32,485 nucleotides of DNA from Desulfobacteraceae bacterium 4572_123. Lineage in GTDB: Bacteria; Desulfobacterota; Desulfobacteria; Desulfobacterales; 4572-123. Position numbers and translations under genes: made by a program. The stretch lies in contig NBLJ01000089.1 of the NCBI GenBank assembly GCA_002084545.1, positions 1 to 32,485 on the forward strand. The letters are read 5' to 3'. Numbering within the stretch: the stretch's first letter is position 1; the number at the start of each line of letters is the position of its first letter. A model generated the notes under the pieces. That model was not told where the DNA came from and made no database searches. It saw only the letters and a list, made by a program, of their open reading frames with translations. Positions 16,525 to 24,400 of the stretch are shown piece after piece.

Positions 16525-17589
16525 CCTCTGCGCATCGGCGATTGCAACTTCCTCAAACGTTTTAATATCGCACAGAATCCGGGTGGCCGCATCGATGAGC
16601 TCCATGGCCAGGGCCGCACCGGTGCCTTCACCGAGCCGGAATCCCAGGTCGAGCAGGGGGACAAGGTTCATGTGCTCCAGCATACAGCGGTGTCCCACTT
16701 CAACGGAGTTATGGCTGGCAAACAGGAAATCACGGGCCTTTGGCGCCAGCTTGCAGGCCAGCAGAGCCCCGGCCGTGGAGATAAACCCGTCACAGACCAC
16801 CGGGATGCCGTGGCTTGCAGCCCCGATCACCAGACCTGCCAGTCCTCCGATTTCAAATCCGCCCACTTTTGACAGCACATCCAGAGGATCAGAAATATCC
16901 GGACTGTTCACGGCCAGCCCCTTTTCAATGGTGGTAATTTTCAGTTTAAGTCCCTCATCATCCAGGCCGGTTCCCCTGCCTGTCAGGTCGGCCACCGGCA
17001 GTTTCGAGTATACGGCAATTATGGCTGTGGACGGGGTGGTATTACCGATACCCATATCCCCGGTGCCCAGCAGATGAACCGGGCTTTTGGCCGTCAGTTC
17101 ATCGACGATTTCGATGCCGGCCTCTATGCTTCCGACTGCTTCATCCCTTGTCATGGCCGGCCCTCTGGCAAAGTTGTCGGTGCCTTTTTTGATTTTTTTA
17201 TGAAAGATCGGCAGTTCGGACTCAAAGTCGACGGCCACGCCCAGATCGGCCACCTCAACCCTGGCACCGGCATGCCGGGCAAGGACATTGATGGATGCTC
17301 CGCCGTTTACAAAATTGTAGACCATCTGGGGAGTAACATCCGACGGAAAGAGGCTTACCCCTTCGGCACAGATTCCATGATCCCCGGCACAGGTAACGAT
17401 GACCTTGTTTAGCAGTCGTACGTCAAGGGTGCCGAAGATCCCGGCAAGTCTGGCGCCGACATCCTCTAACAGTCCCAGACACCCTGCCGGCCGGGCCTGT
17501 TCACGAAGGCGTTTCCGGGCTGCCTCAACCATTTTTCCGTCAGGTTCGCTGATGTTTTGGATTGCATTTTCCAGTGTTTTCATGGGCAT
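16507..17589 (-). CDS. cobT: Nicotinate-nucleotide--dimethylbenzimidazole phosphoribosyltransferase
   Basis: CobT transfers ribose phosphate from nicotinate mononucleotide to the lower-ligand base, making alpha-ribazole phosphate for the nucleotide loop of cobalamin. The 360-residue length is standard. Family motifs include ACLGLLEDVGARLAGI-like and VTCAGDHGICAEGVS (about 67-81), NGGASINVLARHAGA, LLGTGDMGIGNTTPSTAI, the GGFEIGGLAGLVIGAA loop and RLGEGTGAALAMELIDAA with the catalytic Glu at 321. ATG 17589 has AAAGGAGAAC just upstream; ATG 17583 is also possible. It is controlled by the riboswitch and terminator in its leader and is the only B12-synthesis gene in the window. Confidence 0.95.
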   Translation of the reverse strand: MPMKTLENAIQNISEPDGKMVEAARKRLREQARPAGCLGLLEDVGARLAGIFGTLDVRLLNKVIVTCAGDHGICAEGVSLFPSDVTPQMVYNFVNGGASINVLARHAGARVEVADLGVAVDFESELPIFHKKIKKGTDNFARGPAMTRDEAVGSIEAGIEIVDELTAKSPVHLLGTGDMGIGNTTPSTAIIAVYSKLPVADLTGRGTGLDDEGLKLKITTIEKGLAVNSPDISDPLDVLSKVGGFEIGGLAGLVIGAASHGIPVVCDGFISTAGALLACKLAPKARDFLFASHNSVEVGHRCMLEHMNLVPLLDLGFRLGEGTGAALAMELIDAATRILCDIKTFEEVAIADAQRAYDIP

Positions 17590-17630
17590 TGTTCTCCTTT
17601 GTTGTATTGATAAAGTCCTGTACTTTTGCC

Positions 17631-17670
17631 AAAAAAAAACCGTGTTGCAGCGTAAAAGTCTGCAACACGG
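17631..17670 (-). terminator. Intrinsic terminator in the cobT leader (riboswitch expression platform)
   Basis: Read on the minus strand, CCGTGTTGCAG (17670-17660) and CTGCAACACGG (17650-17640) form a perfect 11-bp stem with a nine-base loop, followed by nine T. It lies between the B12 riboswitch and the cobT start, so cobalamin binding probably stops transcription here. Confidence 0.88.
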
Positions 17671-17689
17671 AATATTGTGGACAAATTTC

Positions 17690-17862
17690 CGATGATTTGC
17701 TCTGGCAGGTCTTCTGACTTGCAGATCATCCCTGTGCCGCGCCTTCCCGCCTTTTTACGGCAGTGGCCTTTCACAGCACCGGTCCCTGCTTACAGCGCCG
17801 GTCCAACGTTACGGATTTTCACCGTATTCCCTTTTCACCGCCCGTTTCCGATAGGCGGCACC
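17690..17862 (-). promoter_or_regulatory. Cobalamin (B12) riboswitch
   Basis: On the minus strand the element begins with GGTGCC (17862-17857), runs through GGGAATACGGTGAAAATCCG, CACTGCC and GGGAAGGCG blocks, and ends with the B12 box, AAGTCAGAAGACCTGCC (about 17720-17704), enclosed by a stem GATGATCTGC/GCAAATCATC (17730-17690). These are the conserved blocks of the cobalamin riboswitch. It precedes cobT and the terminator, so high B12 should shut off cobT. Confidence 0.92.
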
Positions 17863-17915
17863 ACAACAAATATGTTCACTCAATACATCATTATGAAAAA
17901 AAATCAAATCTTTTT

Positions 17916-18605
17916 TTATTCAGTTTTTGTCGAGTCCTGAATGAGTTGTGTTATTTCAGGTTTTAGCCCGGTATCGGGTTCCATAACAACTTTCGGCTCT
18001 TTTCGGCCAAAGAGTCCTGCAATGCTCCGGAATACTTTTTTGATACCGCGCCAGAGCCTGGGGAGCAGCCAGATCATGAGCAGGACAAAGCAGATAAGCA
18101 GCAGTATAAACAATAACGGGTGCTGAAGGGCAACCCACAGGCCGGCGATGACGGCAACGTCCTCGCCAATGGATACCGCCCAGTTTGAAAAGGGTTCCGG
18201 CGAGGTGTTGATCAGGACCCGTGTGCCGGATTTGGTGGCATGGGTTCCCGCGGCAATGCCTCCGCCAACGATGCCTGCAGCCAGAGCCAGGGCCGGATTG
18301 ATGTCGCCGACAGCACCGGCAGCCAGGAGGGCACCGGCCGGAATACGGATAAATGTATGCACTGTATCCCAGCTCGTGTCCACCGCAGGCACCTTGTCGG
18401 CAAAAAACTCCACCAGATACATGATGCCGGCAGCACCAAGAACAATTGGGTTGGTGAGTATATGCAGGTCGGGCGGCAGGGCCATGTTGCCGCTTCCCCC
18501 CAGCAGGCCGAGCACCAGGATCGCGGCATAAAGGTTGATTCCGCTGGCCCAGGCAGCGCCCATGCTCAGGGCGATGATCTGTGAAATATGGTCAAGCTGT
18601 TCCAT
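17916..18605 (-). CDS. DUF4126 family membrane protein
   Basis: The 229-residue protein is mostly hydrophobic with about five membrane helices. Recognisable stretches of the DUF4126 family are ASGINLYAAILVLGLLG, MYLVEFFADKVPAVDTSWD, VHTFIRIPAGALLAAGA and GGGIAAGTHATKSGTR. The function of this family is unknown. The basic cytoplasmic-looking tail begins after LLPRLWRGIKK. ATG 18605 follows AAGGAT and lies 10 bases after the stop of the YihY gene, so the two are co-transcribed. Confidence 0.8.
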   Translation of the reverse strand: MEQLDHISQIIALSMGAAWASGINLYAAILVLGLLGGSGNMALPPDLHILTNPIVLGAAGIMYLVEFFADKVPAVDTSWDTVHTFIRIPAGALLAAGAVGDINPALALAAGIVGGGIAAGTHATKSGTRVLINTSPEPFSNWAVSIGEDVAVIAGLWVALQHPLLFILLLICFVLLMIWLLPRLWRGIKKVFRSIAGLFGRKEPKVVMEPDTGLKPEITQLIQDSTKTE

Positions 18606-18615
18606 GATAGTATCC

Positions 18616-19836
18616 TTATATGTCCTTTAAAAGCCGGTTGGCAGGCGATGCATCGATCAGGACGTTGAACTGATGCAGGGCCTGGGAAAAGGAGGCAAGT
18701 GCTTTCTCATGAAAGGGCGGCAGAGCATCGTTTCCCCGGTTCTCCAGTGCATTGAGAATGTGATTAATGCTTATTCTCTGTATATCCATTGCCGGTTGAA
18801 AGGCAGGCGCATTTCCGGTTGTGGAAAGAATACGGCCTTTAGTGAGTTCTTCGAGCAGGTGCCGCACCTGACGGATTGGGAGTTTAAGTGTTTTGGAAAC
18901 CTGGTCGGCGGTCAAAGGCGGCTTTCCATCGGCAAATCGCGTAATGATAAGATGGGCGATCCGCAGAGCCAGCAGTTTGTTCAGCCGTGCGCTGATATCG
19001 GGAAAGTCAGGCTCGAACTCGTACTGATTCATTGTCTGGTGGGCACAGGATACTTCCGCACCCCCAAGGACGATCAGCCAGCTCATCTGGAGCCATATCA
19101 GGAAAAGGGGCAGCGCTGCAAAACTGCCGTAGATAGCGTTGAATTTAGTAACGCCCACCTGGAAATAGATATAGCCAAGCTGCAGGATCTGAAAGACGGT
19201 CCCTGCCGCAACGCCTGCGATAAGCCCGGATTTGAATCGTACCCGTGTATTGGGCATCAGCAGGTAAACAAATGTCAGCAGTATCCAGATCAACCAGTAG
19301 GGTACCAGTCGCAGAACAAAAAATATCAGATCATTGAATATGCCCGGCAGTGTAATGCTTGTTGTTATCGCTGTGATCTGGGTGGTGATAAAGACGGTGG
19401 CGCTGCTGGATATGATGACGAGAACGGGACAGATCAGCATAATGGAGAGATAATCACTTATTTTTCGAAGAAAGGTTCGTGATACCTTTACGTTCCATAT
19501 GTGGTTAAAGGCGCTTTCAATATTACCCAGAACTTTGATGACGGTCCACAAAAGAAAAACTACACCTATGCCGGCAATAATGCCGCCACGGGTATTTTCG
19601 AGCATGGAATTGGCAAAATCAATGATCCGCACAGCCACTTCCTGATGGCCGGATAACTCTTTCAGGAGCATCAAGCTGCATCTGTCCCGGACAAAACCAC
19701 GCAGGGCCAGGGTGATGACGCGGGTCATACGTATGAAAAGCGCCTTGATACACGGCAGTTCATCAATTTTCATTTTCCATATGCCGGTCTGGAAAAAATC
19801 CGTGATGTCGAATATCAGAGGCTTGATTTTTTTCAT
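18616..19836 (-). CDS. YihY/BrkB family membrane protein with an apparent internal deletion
   Basis: From ATG 19836 (GGGGGTAA six bases upstream) the protein has 406 residues. Most of the YihY/BrkB pattern is present: IIDFANSMLENTRGGIIAGI, VIKVLGNIESAFNHIW, RKISDYLSIMLICPVL, MPNTRVRFKSGLIAGVAAG and the FNAIYGSFAALPLFLIWLQM hallmark. A C-terminal winged-helix-like region (about 310-375) follows, as in delta-proteobacterial members. In the family a segment like RASALTFYSLLSIVP follows the RDRC motif; here RDRCSLM passes straight to LLKELSGHQ (residues 51-65), so roughly 30 residues including the first membrane helix seem missing, in frame. Function may be impaired. BrkB relatives have been called RNase BN in error; the true role is unknown. 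Confidence 0.85.
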   Translation of the reverse strand: MKKIKPLIFDITDFFQTGIWKMKIDELPCIKALFIRMTRVITLALRGFVRDRCSLMLLKELSGHQEVAVRIIDFANSMLENTRGGIIAGIGVVFLLWTVIKVLGNIESAFNHIWNVKVSRTFLRKISDYLSIMLICPVLVIISSSATVFITTQITAITTSITLPGIFNDLIFFVLRLVPYWLIWILLTFVYLLMPNTRVRFKSGLIAGVAAGTVFQILQLGYIYFQVGVTKFNAIYGSFAALPLFLIWLQMSWLIVLGGAEVSCAHQTMNQYEFEPDFPDISARLNKLLALRIAHLIITRFADGKPPLTADQVSKTLKLPIRQVRHLLEELTKGRILSTTGNAPAFQPAMDIQRISINHILNALENRGNDALPPFHEKALASFSQALHQFNVLIDASPANRLLKDI

Positions 19837-19897
19837 TGATTTACCCCCGGAATTTTTCATACGAAGCATCCTGGCTATAATTGAAATATTCTTAGCT

Positions 19898-19943
19898 GTT
19901 CACGGTTTGCAGTTATCGGTTTCCGGTTGAAAAAACCGTGAAC
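19898..19943. repeat. Inverted repeat in the phosphoesterase-YihY gap
   Basis: GTTCACGGTTT (19898-19908) and AAACCGTGAAC (19933-19943) are exact inverted copies separated by 24 bases containing further CGGTTT-like units. There is no clear T run on the minus strand, so it is a hairpin of unknown purpose, perhaps a repeat element. Confidence 0.55.
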
Positions 19944-19971
19944 CGACAACAACCACGAACGGTTCTTCGTA

Positions 19972-20457
19972 TTACGAAAGCTCAATAAATTGCGGCTCCA
20001 GTGAGCCATTGTGTATACGAATCAGCGCAACACAAGGCGGTGTGTTGAAACGCGGCATTACCGCGCTTCCCGGATTCAGAAAAAGTACACCGTTTTTTGT
20101 TTCAAGGGCAGGCCGATGGGTATGCCCGCTGATAACGGCGCTGAATCCGGCTGCATCAGGTTCCAGGTCAAGTGTACAGGGGTCGTGGAGTACATAAAGT
20201 ATAGTCCGGCCGATCTCGACAACTTCGGTCAGGGGAAGTTTGTCAGCCCAGGGCCCGCGATCCATGTTTCCCCGCACCGCTGCAACCGGGGCGATTTTTC
20301 CCAGGGTTTCAAGAATGGCAGGCCTGTCGATATCGCCGGCATGTATGATCATGTCAACGCCTTTAAAGGCCGTGAGTACATCACCGGGTAATCTGCCGTG
20401 AGTATCTGAAACAACGCCTATTAGATGTGAATCGGAACCTGTCGGTTTTTCAGCCAT
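19972..20457 (-). CDS. YfcE/MJ0936-type metallophosphoesterase
   Basis: The 161-residue enzyme has the calcineurin-like two-metal core: D18 and H20 (SDTHG), D42 (HAGDID), N64 (RGNMD), H91 (LHDPC), and H112/H114 (GHTHRP). Family members hydrolyse phosphodiesters such as bis-pNPP in vitro; natural substrates are unknown. The fifth motif usually reads HG; here it is HDP with the metal His kept. ATG 20457 has only a weak A-rich ribosome-binding site. The next gene on this strand is YihY, 135 bases downstream past the inverted repeat. Confidence 0.88.
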   Translation of the reverse strand: MAEKPTGSDSHLIGVVSDTHGRLPGDVLTAFKGVDMIIHAGDIDRPAILETLGKIAPVAAVRGNMDRGPWADKLPLTEVVEIGRTILYVLHDPCTLDLEPDAAGFSAVISGHTHRPALETKNGVLFLNPGSAVMPRFNTPPCVALIRIHNGSLEPQFIELS

Positions 20458-20536
20458 TTCTTTTTATTTCCCGCCTGTTTTTTTCCACCGGACGGCTTTG
20501 GCTGTCTGCGGGCGGAACCTTCCGGCCAGATTTGAG

Positions 20537-20565
20537 TTGCAATTTGTTAAATTCTTGCATAAAAT
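20537..20565 (+). promoter_or_regulatory. Promoter of ssb
   Basis: TTGCAA (20537-20542) and TAAAAT (20560-20565) with a 17-base spacer; start near 20572, about 45 bases before the ssb start. Confidence 0.5.
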
Positions 20566-20615
20566 TTTAAGAAAAACAATTTATTAATCATCGCTTGGAA
20601 ATATGGAGGTGAAAA

Positions 20616-21041
20616 TTGATCAATAAGGCAATTCTGGTGGGCAGGCTTGGAAGGGACCCTGAAATTCGTTACACAGCCAGCGGTATGGCGGTTGCAAATT
20701 TTACTATAGCTACTTCGGAAAAATGGAAAGACAAAACCAGCGGAGAGATGCAGGAGCGTACCGAATGGCATCGTATCGTGGCCTGGGGCAAACTGGGCGA
20801 AATCTGCGGTGAATACCTGGCCAAGGGCAGGCAGGTTTATATCGAAGGCCGCATCCAGACCCGGCAATGGGAAGACAAGGACGGCAACAAACGCTATACA
20901 ACCGAAATCGTGGCCAATGAAATGAAAATGCTCGGCTCCAGAGATTCCGGAGATGAACAAAGATCGGCCGATCCCTCGGCGGTACCTGAATACAGCGGTC
21001 CCCCGCTGGCTGAAGACAAGGATGATGAAATTCCTTTTTAA
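20616..21041 (+). CDS. ssb: Single-stranded DNA-binding protein
   Basis: The 141-residue protein has the OB-fold of bacterial [70 protein letters not shown] short acidic linker leads to the conserved tip DDEIPF, which recruits RecQ, PriA, exonuclease I and others. The start codon is TTG 20616, fixed by GGAGG at 20605-20609 and by the family start MINKAILVG. It is somewhat shorter than E. coli SSB. A terminator follows. RecQ is a known SSB-tip partner and a RecQ-type fusion lies 400 bases downstream. Confidence 0.95.
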   Translation: MINKAILVGRLGRDPEIRYTASGMAVANFTIATSEKWKDKTSGEMQERTEWHRIVAWGKLGEICGEYLAKGRQVYIEGRIQTRQWEDKDGNKRYTTEIVANEMKMLGSRDSGDEQRSADPSAVPEYSGPPLAEDKDDEIPF

Positions 21042-21075
21042 ACATTAGCCTGGAACAAATCGCAAAATTTGATAC

Positions 21076-21106
21076 AAAAAAACCCGTTATTATTGCGGGT
21101 TTTTTT
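21076..21106 (+). terminator. Intrinsic terminator of ssb
   Basis: AAAAAAACCCG (21076-21086) pairs with CGGGTTTTTTT (21096-21106) around a nine-base loop; the right arm forms the T run. It separates ssb from the helicase gene. Confidence 0.8.
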
Positions 21107-21144
21107 GTTTAGCGTTCGAATCTGCTCTGGTTTTGCAGCCTCTT

Positions 21145-21261
21145 TTAATAATCATCCCACCCCTCTAAATCGACATTCGTAAACTCATTGGTAATGGCGA
21201 GGCTTTCTTGTCCGGCGTTGCGATATCCCTCTTCCAATGTATTATCAGGGACGTTTTTTGA
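21145..21261 (-). pseudogene. Remnant resembling an antitoxin C-terminus
   Basis: On the minus strand a frame open for 38 codons ends at 21145 with a protein-like sequence (NTLEEGYRNAGQESLAITNE, then FTNVDLEGWDDY). The GY...A..ES..I..EF..xD.EGW pattern is like the tail of small ribbon-helix-helix or MazE-type antitoxins. The frame is closed by stops just upstream and has no start or DNA-binding part, so a frameshift or truncation is likely. The rest of this 400-base gap holds no other gene. Confidence 0.35.
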
Positions 21262-21386
21262 TCATGTTCAATTTGTTTTTGCCCGGTGAAATGAACAATA
21301 GAGGAGCGCTGTGAGTTGCACCAGGATACTTCCACACGCAGCGTGGTATTCCCCATCACATATAGTAATCCATCCATAGGAAATTC

Positions 21387-21417
21387 TTGACAAAAATACA
21401 AAACTGGTATCTATTTT
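21387..21417 (+). promoter_or_regulatory. Possible promoter of the helicase fusion gene
   Basis: TTGACA (21387-21392) is clear. The -10 is ambiguous: TATCTA (21408-21413, spacer 15) or TATTTT (21412-21417, spacer 19). The leader would be 25-35 bases. Confidence 0.4.
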
Positions 21418-21449
21418 GATTTGAATTATGGGAAAAGGAAATATCCCGG

Positions 21450-24400
21450 ATGATCAGAGATGATTTGCTGCATAAAACACTTCTGCTTGATTTAGAGACG
21501 ACACGATCCGGGCGCATTCGACATATCGGGGCGGTTTTTAAGGACACTGTTTTTGAAAAAAAAAGCCATGCCCATTCAAGAAAATCCCTTGAGGCCCTTG
21601 ACGATTTGGCCCGGAATGCGGATTTTGTTCTGGGCCACAATCTTCTGGGGCATGATTTTCCCGTCCTGAAAGCAGTTGCACCATGGCTTGAAATTCTCAA
21701 AAAGCCGGTGATTGATACCCTTTATCTGTCACCGCTCGCATTCCCACAAAATCCATATCATCGACTGGTAAAGAATTATAAACTGGTCAGATCATCCATC
21801 AACAGCCCGGTTGAGGATGCAAAACTGGCTGCTTCGGTATTTGCGGATCAATGGGAGAGTTTCACCGCCACGGGAGAGGAAAAAGCCACCCTTGTCGATT
21901 TATATCGTTTTTGTTTTCATGACAGCGGTTTTAACGGTTTTTCCGCAATGGGGATTTCTACGGTTTTTTCATTGATTGCCCCAAAGGCAATCCGGACCCC
22001 TGATGAAGCCCTTGAATATTTTATAAAGCACACCATGGGAATTGCATGCGATAATGCGGTTGAAAAAACACTTCCTGAAGTACTTGCAAACGCCGAAAGG
22101 CGGCCGGCGGCCGCATACTGCATGGCGTGGCTGCAGGTGGCGGGGGGCAATTCGGTGCTGCCGCCCTGGGTAAGATATCGATTTCCGGAAATACCTGCGA
22201 TCATTAAAACACTGCGGGAAGAGCCCTGCGGCGGTTCATCCTGCACCTACTGCACCAAAAATCATGACCCCGAGCGGCAGTTGACCCGATTTTTCGGTTA
22301 TTCCTCTTTTCGTGAAACACCCCGGACCCGGCAAGGTGAAAGTTTGCAGCGGGCCCTTGTAAAGGACTGTATGGGCGACAGCTCAGTATTGGGGATACTG
22401 CCCACCGGCGGCGGCAAATCTCTTTGTTACCAGCTTCCGGCACTGGTGCGCTATTGGCGGCGCGGGACGCTGACCATAATTCTTTCTCCGCTTCAGGCCC
22501 TGATGAAAGACCAGGTGGACAACCTGATCAAAAAAACAGGCACCCTTTTTGCCGAGGCGGTCTACGGCCTTCAGACACCGCCGGAGCGCGGGGCGATATT
22601 TGAAAGGATAAGGCTGGGCGACACGGCAATTTTGTACATTTCCCCGGAGCAGCTTCGCAGCAAAAGTGTTCTTAATATTTTAAGACAGCGCGAGATCGGC
22701 TGCTGGGTGTTTGATGAAGCGCACTGCCTGTCCAAGTGGGGACACGATTTCAGGCCGGATTATCTCTACGCTGCCCGTTTTATCAGAGAATTCGCCAGGG
22801 AACAGAGTTTTCCCGTGCCGCCGGTCGGCTGCTTTACGGCCACTGCAAAAAAAAGTGTCATCGAGGAGATCACTACCCACTTTCGCGAAGAACTCAACCA
22901 TGATTTGCGCCTATACGCAGGTGGTGTGGAACGGGAAAATCTGTCTTTTGAAGTTGTCCCTGTATCCACGGCCCGAAAGCTGGAAAAAACCCATGAAATC
23001 ATCCAGGACCAGCTCAATTCTGCGGATGGGCCGGCAGGTATCATTGTTTATGCCGCAACCCGAAAGGCGACAGAGGAAATAAAAGATTTTCTGCAGCACC
23101 AGGGTGTGCTTGCAGAAGCATTTCATGGCGGATTGGAGGCCGGGGAGAAACGAGAGATCATAGAGGCTTTCGTGGCCGACCGGATTCATGTTATGTGCGC
23201 AACTAATGCTTTCGGCATGGGGATCGACAAGGAAAATATTCGGCTTGTACTGCACTACGAGATGCCCGGGTCCCTGGAAAACTACATCCAGGAGGCCGGG
23301 CGCGCCGGCAGGGATCTGAAACCGGCGAGTTGTATCCTTTTATACGATTCCCGGGATGCCGGCAGGCAGTTCCAGATGGGGGCTTTGTCCGAAGTAAAAC
23401 AAAAGGAGATCGCGCGCATCCTGCGTGCATTGCGGCGCAAGAAGCGAAATCAATATGGTGAAATCGTCGTCACAAGCGATGAATTGCTGCGGGATGATGA
23501 TCTGGCCGACATGCACAGCCTGAAACCTGATTTCAGAGACACTAAGGTCAGGGCCGCCATTGCCTGGCTGGAAAGGGCCGGTTTTTTGAAGCGTAACCAG
23601 AACCTGACGGAGGCCTTCCAGGGAAAACCGCTGGTCAACTCCATCGAAGATGCGGAAAAAATGATGGATCGGCTAAATCTGGGTCAGCATACAAAAAAAT
23701 TGTGGCTCAATATTTTACAATACATCATCAACAGCGCGGAAGATCGCGGGGTCAGGGCGGACGCCCTTGCCGAAGCATTGTTTCCGGAAAAGGAAATACT
23801 GCTGGCAATGGAAAAAAAGACAGGCCTGACGGCCGCCCAGATCGTGATAACAGCCCTTCATGATATGGCGGATGCCGGGTTGATAGACCAGGGGATTTTG
23901 TTGTCGGCTATTTTCCGGCCAAAAGGGAAAAACAGGGCGTCAATGGTTTTCCAGGCTTCCTGTGATCTTGAAAATAAGCTTGTCAGCCTGCTGCAGGCAG
24001 AGGACCCCGATGCCGATGACGGCAGCCCGGTGGGCCTTAACATCCGCCGTCTGAACCAGAAACTAAATAACGAGGGGTATGAAACCACTCCTGACGTGCT
24101 GCGGCAGCTGATCAAAGGCATATCATATGACGGCAAAGGCTTTGCCGCGTCACAGGGCAGCTTCGAGCTTAACTACATCGATCGCAATCACTACCAGGTA
24201 AGGCTTCAGCGCAGTTGGCAAAACATCAGAAAAACTATTTTCTTGAGACAGAATGTGGCTCATGTGATTTTGCAGACACTGGTGGCGATGGCGGAAAAAC
24301 ACGTAGCGGAAAACGGCGGTGAAATGACCGGTGATGTGCAGCTCCCCTTTACAAGTGACGACCTGTCAGCCGCCATCAGGTCCGACATAACATTGAGTGT

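Noticed and set aside
17871-17915. Promoter of the cobT riboswitch transcript
   Set aside because: CATAAT is present on the minus strand but no acceptable -35 lies at the right distance, so I did not list it.
18673-19482. 269-codon plus-strand frame
   Set aside because: It is the complement of the YihY gene, whose motifs are unmistakable; the plus-strand protein has no recognisable domain.
21165-21401. 78-codon minus-strand frame before the helicase
   Set aside because: Its sequence is not protein-like; the shorter frame ending at 21145 in the same region looks more genuine.
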